A DNA stretch of 64,000 bases, taken from contig SUYG01000019.1 in assembly GCA_015060555.1 (NCBI GenBank), forward strand, positions 1-64,000, in the 5' to 3' direction. Within the stretch, counting starts at the first letter, position 1; each line of letters opens with the position of its first letter. Source of the DNA: Physcousia sp015060555. GTDB taxonomy: Bacteria; Bacteroidota; Bacteroidia; Bacteroidales; Bacteroidaceae. A program made the position numbers and the translations under genes. The notes beneath the pieces were generated by a model. That model was not told where the DNA came from and made no database searches. It saw only the letters and a program-made list of their open reading frames with translations. This document shows positions 61,747 to 64,000 of the stretch, piece by piece.

Positions 61747-63106
61747 TCTTAAAAAGTTTCGACTGGTAGCCCAAGCACTGGAAGCCGTTGCGGTTGATGA
61801 TGGGGATGATGCTTGTGGGCACCTTCAACTGGTTGCGCACCCAGAAGCAGATGCTCGTTGACATGCCGATGGTGTCGGTGTATTTCATCAGTCGCTGGAT
61901 GTTCTCGATGGAGAGCGCACGGTTGGGGGCAGTGCGTCCGCGCTGCTTGCGGTGGTCGGCGTTCTTCGGGCTGATGTAGTCCATGTAGAGATCGCGCTCC
62001 ATCGTCTTGTCATAGTAGCCTAACCATTGTCCCAACTGCGCCAGGTTCTCCATGCAGGCGGTGAGGAACTCGGGCTTGTAGTTCACGATGCCGGCATCGT
62101 GGAGCATGTCGAAGAACTCCTTGATGTGCTCGTCGGTGAGGTAGGGCACGAAGATGGGCTGCACCAGGGCCGAGTTGGCCTGTATGCCGCGCTCCTGGCA
62201 CATCTTCACTGCGGCCAGTCGCTCCTCGATGGGAGCAGCGTAGGGCTCCAGCAGGTCGCGGAAGGGCTTGGGCATGATGCTCACCGAGGTGTTGAACTGC
62301 ATCTTGTCCTTCAGTTGCTCGAAGAGGTCGAGGATGGTCTCGCCCTCATTTTCTACCAAGAGATGCTTCGTACCGGCTTTCGAGGCGATGAAGAGACGGG
62401 CGTTGCTGTTGGGGTAGCGCTTGAAGTGGGCAATGAACTCACGCAGGATGCGATGGGCAATGCCAGTGTAGAGCGTCGGCTCCTGCAGGGCCTCGGTCTT
62501 GGGCGTGAAGTAATAGTAGTGGTTCCAGTTCTTGCCACGGCTCAGAGCCACAATCTGCTGTTCTATCTCCTTCTTTTTCTCCGGCGCTTCGACGATGGCT
62601 TTGGCCAACTCCTGCAACAGGCGGTTGCGCTCTTTAATATCATCTTTTGACACAGCATCAGGATTTTCGCTGCAGGCGCCGTTCATCTCCTCCAAGAGTT
62701 TGCGCACATAGAGGTGGTAGTTCTCGTAGGCTATCAGCTTCTGCTCATGTACGCCGTCGGTCACCAAACAGTACTGACAGCCTACGTGGCAGCCTTTGAT
62801 GGGGTTCACCTCGAAGGTCAGCGTCGGGCAACGGCCGGTATAGTTGTGGATTTCGGTCTCCACGGCATCGGGGTCGCAGTCCTCTAAGTAAAGCACCGAC
62901 TTGGGAATGACGGTGTGCTCCTCCAAGCGTTTCATAAACAGTTTCGACCCCCTGATGAGTCCTTGCAGTGTTTCCTCAGAAGGTTCAATGGTGACGCCAA
63001 GTTGCTTCAGGTACTCGGCATCGACAATCTGGGGCTTGAAGTCCTTCAGATTGTAAGCGTCTGTCTCATGCTCGTAGAGATTACGCATTTCAATGGGTTG
63101 TTTCAT
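61739..63106 (-). CDS. radical SAM protein of the spore-photoproduct-lyase-like group
   Basis: A 455-residue radical SAM enzyme. NPIKGCHVGCQYCLVTDG carries the cluster-binding Cys106, Cys110 and Cys113 (C-x3-C-x2-C spacing). The overall layout resembles spore photoproduct lyase family proteins; many in non-spore-formers have unknown targets. A position at the head of a polysaccharide sub-cluster with ATP-grasp and WbqC genes suggests a role in precursor chemistry, but a DNA-repair role cannot be ruled out. Confidence 0.85.
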   Translation of the reverse strand: MKQPIEMRNLYEHETDAYNLKDFKPQIVDAEYLKQLGVTIEPSEETLQGLIRGSKLFMKRLEEHTVIPKSVLYLEDCDPDAVETEIHNYTGRCPTLTFEVNPIKGCHVGCQYCLVTDGVHEQKLIAYENYHLYVRKLLEEMNGACSENPDAVSKDDIKERNRLLQELAKAIVEAPEKKKEIEQQIVALSRGKNWNHYYYFTPKTEALQEPTLYTGIAHRILREFIAHFKRYPNSNARLFIASKAGTKHLLVENEGETILDLFEQLKDKMQFNTSVSIMPKPFRDLLEPYAAPIEERLAAVKMCQERGIQANSALVQPIFVPYLTDEHIKEFFDMLHDAGIVNYKPEFLTACMENLAQLGQWLGYYDKTMERDLYMDYISPKNADHRKQRGRTAPNRALSIENIQRLMKYTDTIGMSTSICFWVRNQLKVPTSIIPIINRNGFQCLGYQSKLFKNE

Positions 63107-63160
63107 GTTACTATAATAATTTAATTATATTATTTAATTCTCCTATCTATTACGTTTATA

Positions 63161-64000
63161 TCAACAAGCTTGCTGGTCTCTCTTGAACATCAGCTTTACA
63201 GTCATCCAGATGATGCGCAGGTCGAGCCATAGGCTCCAGTGCTGCATATACCAGATGTCGCGCTCCACGCGGCCTTCCATCTGCCACAACTCACGGGTCT
63301 CGCCACGGAAACCCGTCACCTGTGCCCAGCCGGTAATGCCGGGCTTGACGAAGTGGCGCACCATGTATTTGTCAATCAATTGATCGTACTGCTCCGTGTG
63401 GGCCAGCATGTGGGGGCGGGGCCCCACGATGCTCATGTCGCCGCGCAACACGTTCCAGAACTGGGGCAACTCGTCGATGCTGGTCTTGCGCATGAAGTGG
63501 CCAAAGGGGAACTTGCGCGGGTCGTCCTTGGTTGCCTGCTGGCTGTCGGCGGTGCTATTCACGTGCATAGAACGGAACTTCCAACACCAGAACTCGCGCC
63601 CGTCGAGCCCCGTGCGCCGCTGGCGGAAGAAGATGGGACCAGTGCTCTGACACTTGATGATGATGGCGATGAATGGCAGCAACAAGACTGTGGGTGCCAG
63701 GCACAGGATGGAGAAGACGATGTCGAACAGTCGTTTCAGCACTCTGTTCAACGGTTCTTCCAGCGGGCTGGAATAAGTGGTCATGACCCCGATGTCGTCA
63801 ATGAGAACGGGTTGCAGGTTCAGTTTCTCTTCTGCCGTCGGCAGATAATAGAACTTGGCCATGCGGTGGTCGCACAGACGGACTGCCTGTTCAATCAGTT
63901 CACGCTCGCTACGAGGTACGCACAGATAGACCTCGTCGCCCAACTTCAAGCTCTCCGGTCGTGACAGTAACGCTTTGAAATCGCTGATGCTGCCGTCAGG
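63161..64000 (-). CDS. undecaprenyl-phosphate sugar-1-phosphate transferase (5' end outside window)
   Basis: The frame is open to base 64000, so the N-terminus lies beyond the window. The visible part has one membrane helix (LFDIVFSILCLAPTVLLLPF) and the catalytic bacterial sugar transferase domain: WKFRSMH, KTSIDELPQFWNVLRGDMS, VGPRPH and RHFVKPGITGWAQV. It transfers a hexose-1-phosphate to undecaprenyl phosphate, the first step of repeat-unit synthesis (WcaJ/WbaP-like). It heads the visible part of the locus. Confidence 0.92.
   Translation of the reverse strand, partial: PDGSISDFKALLSRPESLKLGDEVYLCVPRSERELIEQAVRLCDHRMAKFYYLPTAEEKLNLQPVLIDDIGVMTTYSSPLEEPLNRVLKRLFDIVFSILCLAPTVLLLPFIAIIIKCQSTGPIFFRQRRTGLDGREFWCWKFRSMHVNSTADSQQATKDDPRKFPFGHFMRKTSIDELPQFWNVLRGDMSIVGPRPHMLAHTEQYDQLIDKYMVRHFVKPGITGWAQVTGFRGETRELWQMEGRVERDIWYMQHWSLWLDLRIIWMTVKLMFKRDQQAC

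Overview
The window looks like a Bacteroidales chromosome, probably Prevotellaceae. Several promoters have the Bacteroidota form (TTTG, 19-base gap, TAnnTTTG), leaders are A-rich without Shine-Dalgarno sites, and the gene families (DUF6712-type phage protein, WbqC, a large exopolysaccharide locus) fit that order. No tRNA, rRNA or CRISPR array was seen.

Layout. (1) 1-1337, plus strand: ordinary chromosomal genes (CatB-like acetyltransferase, thioredoxin, HD hydrolase). (2) about 1334-46500, almost all minus strand: a phage-derived element. Read right to left it has a replication end (two small regulators, a CHC2 primase-helicase, an iteron and AT-rich candidate origin), a head and packaging block (ClpP-like protease with a scaffold-like tail, major capsid, two tandem virion-like paralogues, phosphoribosyltransferase, small and large terminase), then a 24-kb defence insert, then small phage genes, a structural protein, the portal and a connector-type DUF6712 protein. 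No integrase, tape-measure, lysis or baseplate gene is recognisable. It could be a capsid-forming satellite or a prophage that has lost its tail and integration modules. (3) 46798-64000, minus strand: a capsule or exopolysaccharide locus, from an initiating sugar-phosphate transferase at the right edge to a WecG/TagA enzyme at the left.

The defence insert (about 7.2-31.2 kb) is a complete type I-like BREX operon: WYL regulator, brxA, brxB, brxC, pglX, a SIR2 gene, pglZ and brxL. A tail of about ten co-directional genes follows, including a PIF1-like helicase, small membrane proteins, a divergent ADP-ribosylglycohydrolase and a lipoprotein. Three points stand out. The BrxL protein seems to have MIT_C-like and ASCH-like domains in place of the usual Lon-like tail. 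A SIR2 gene sits between pglX and pglZ. A 27-bp palindrome, 23/27 identical in two places and at the same distance from a -7 box, precedes both the WYL/BREX operon and the lipoprotein gene 23 kb away, which suggests one regulon.

The phage part has its own regulatory signature. The 11-mer TTGTCTTTTCG (minus strand) lies exactly 18 bases upstream of a TAnnTTTG box before the replication operon, the protease-capsid operon and the structural-portal operon, and a degenerate copy precedes a fourth gene. Head, packaging and replication genes may therefore be switched on together while BREX answers to its own regulator.
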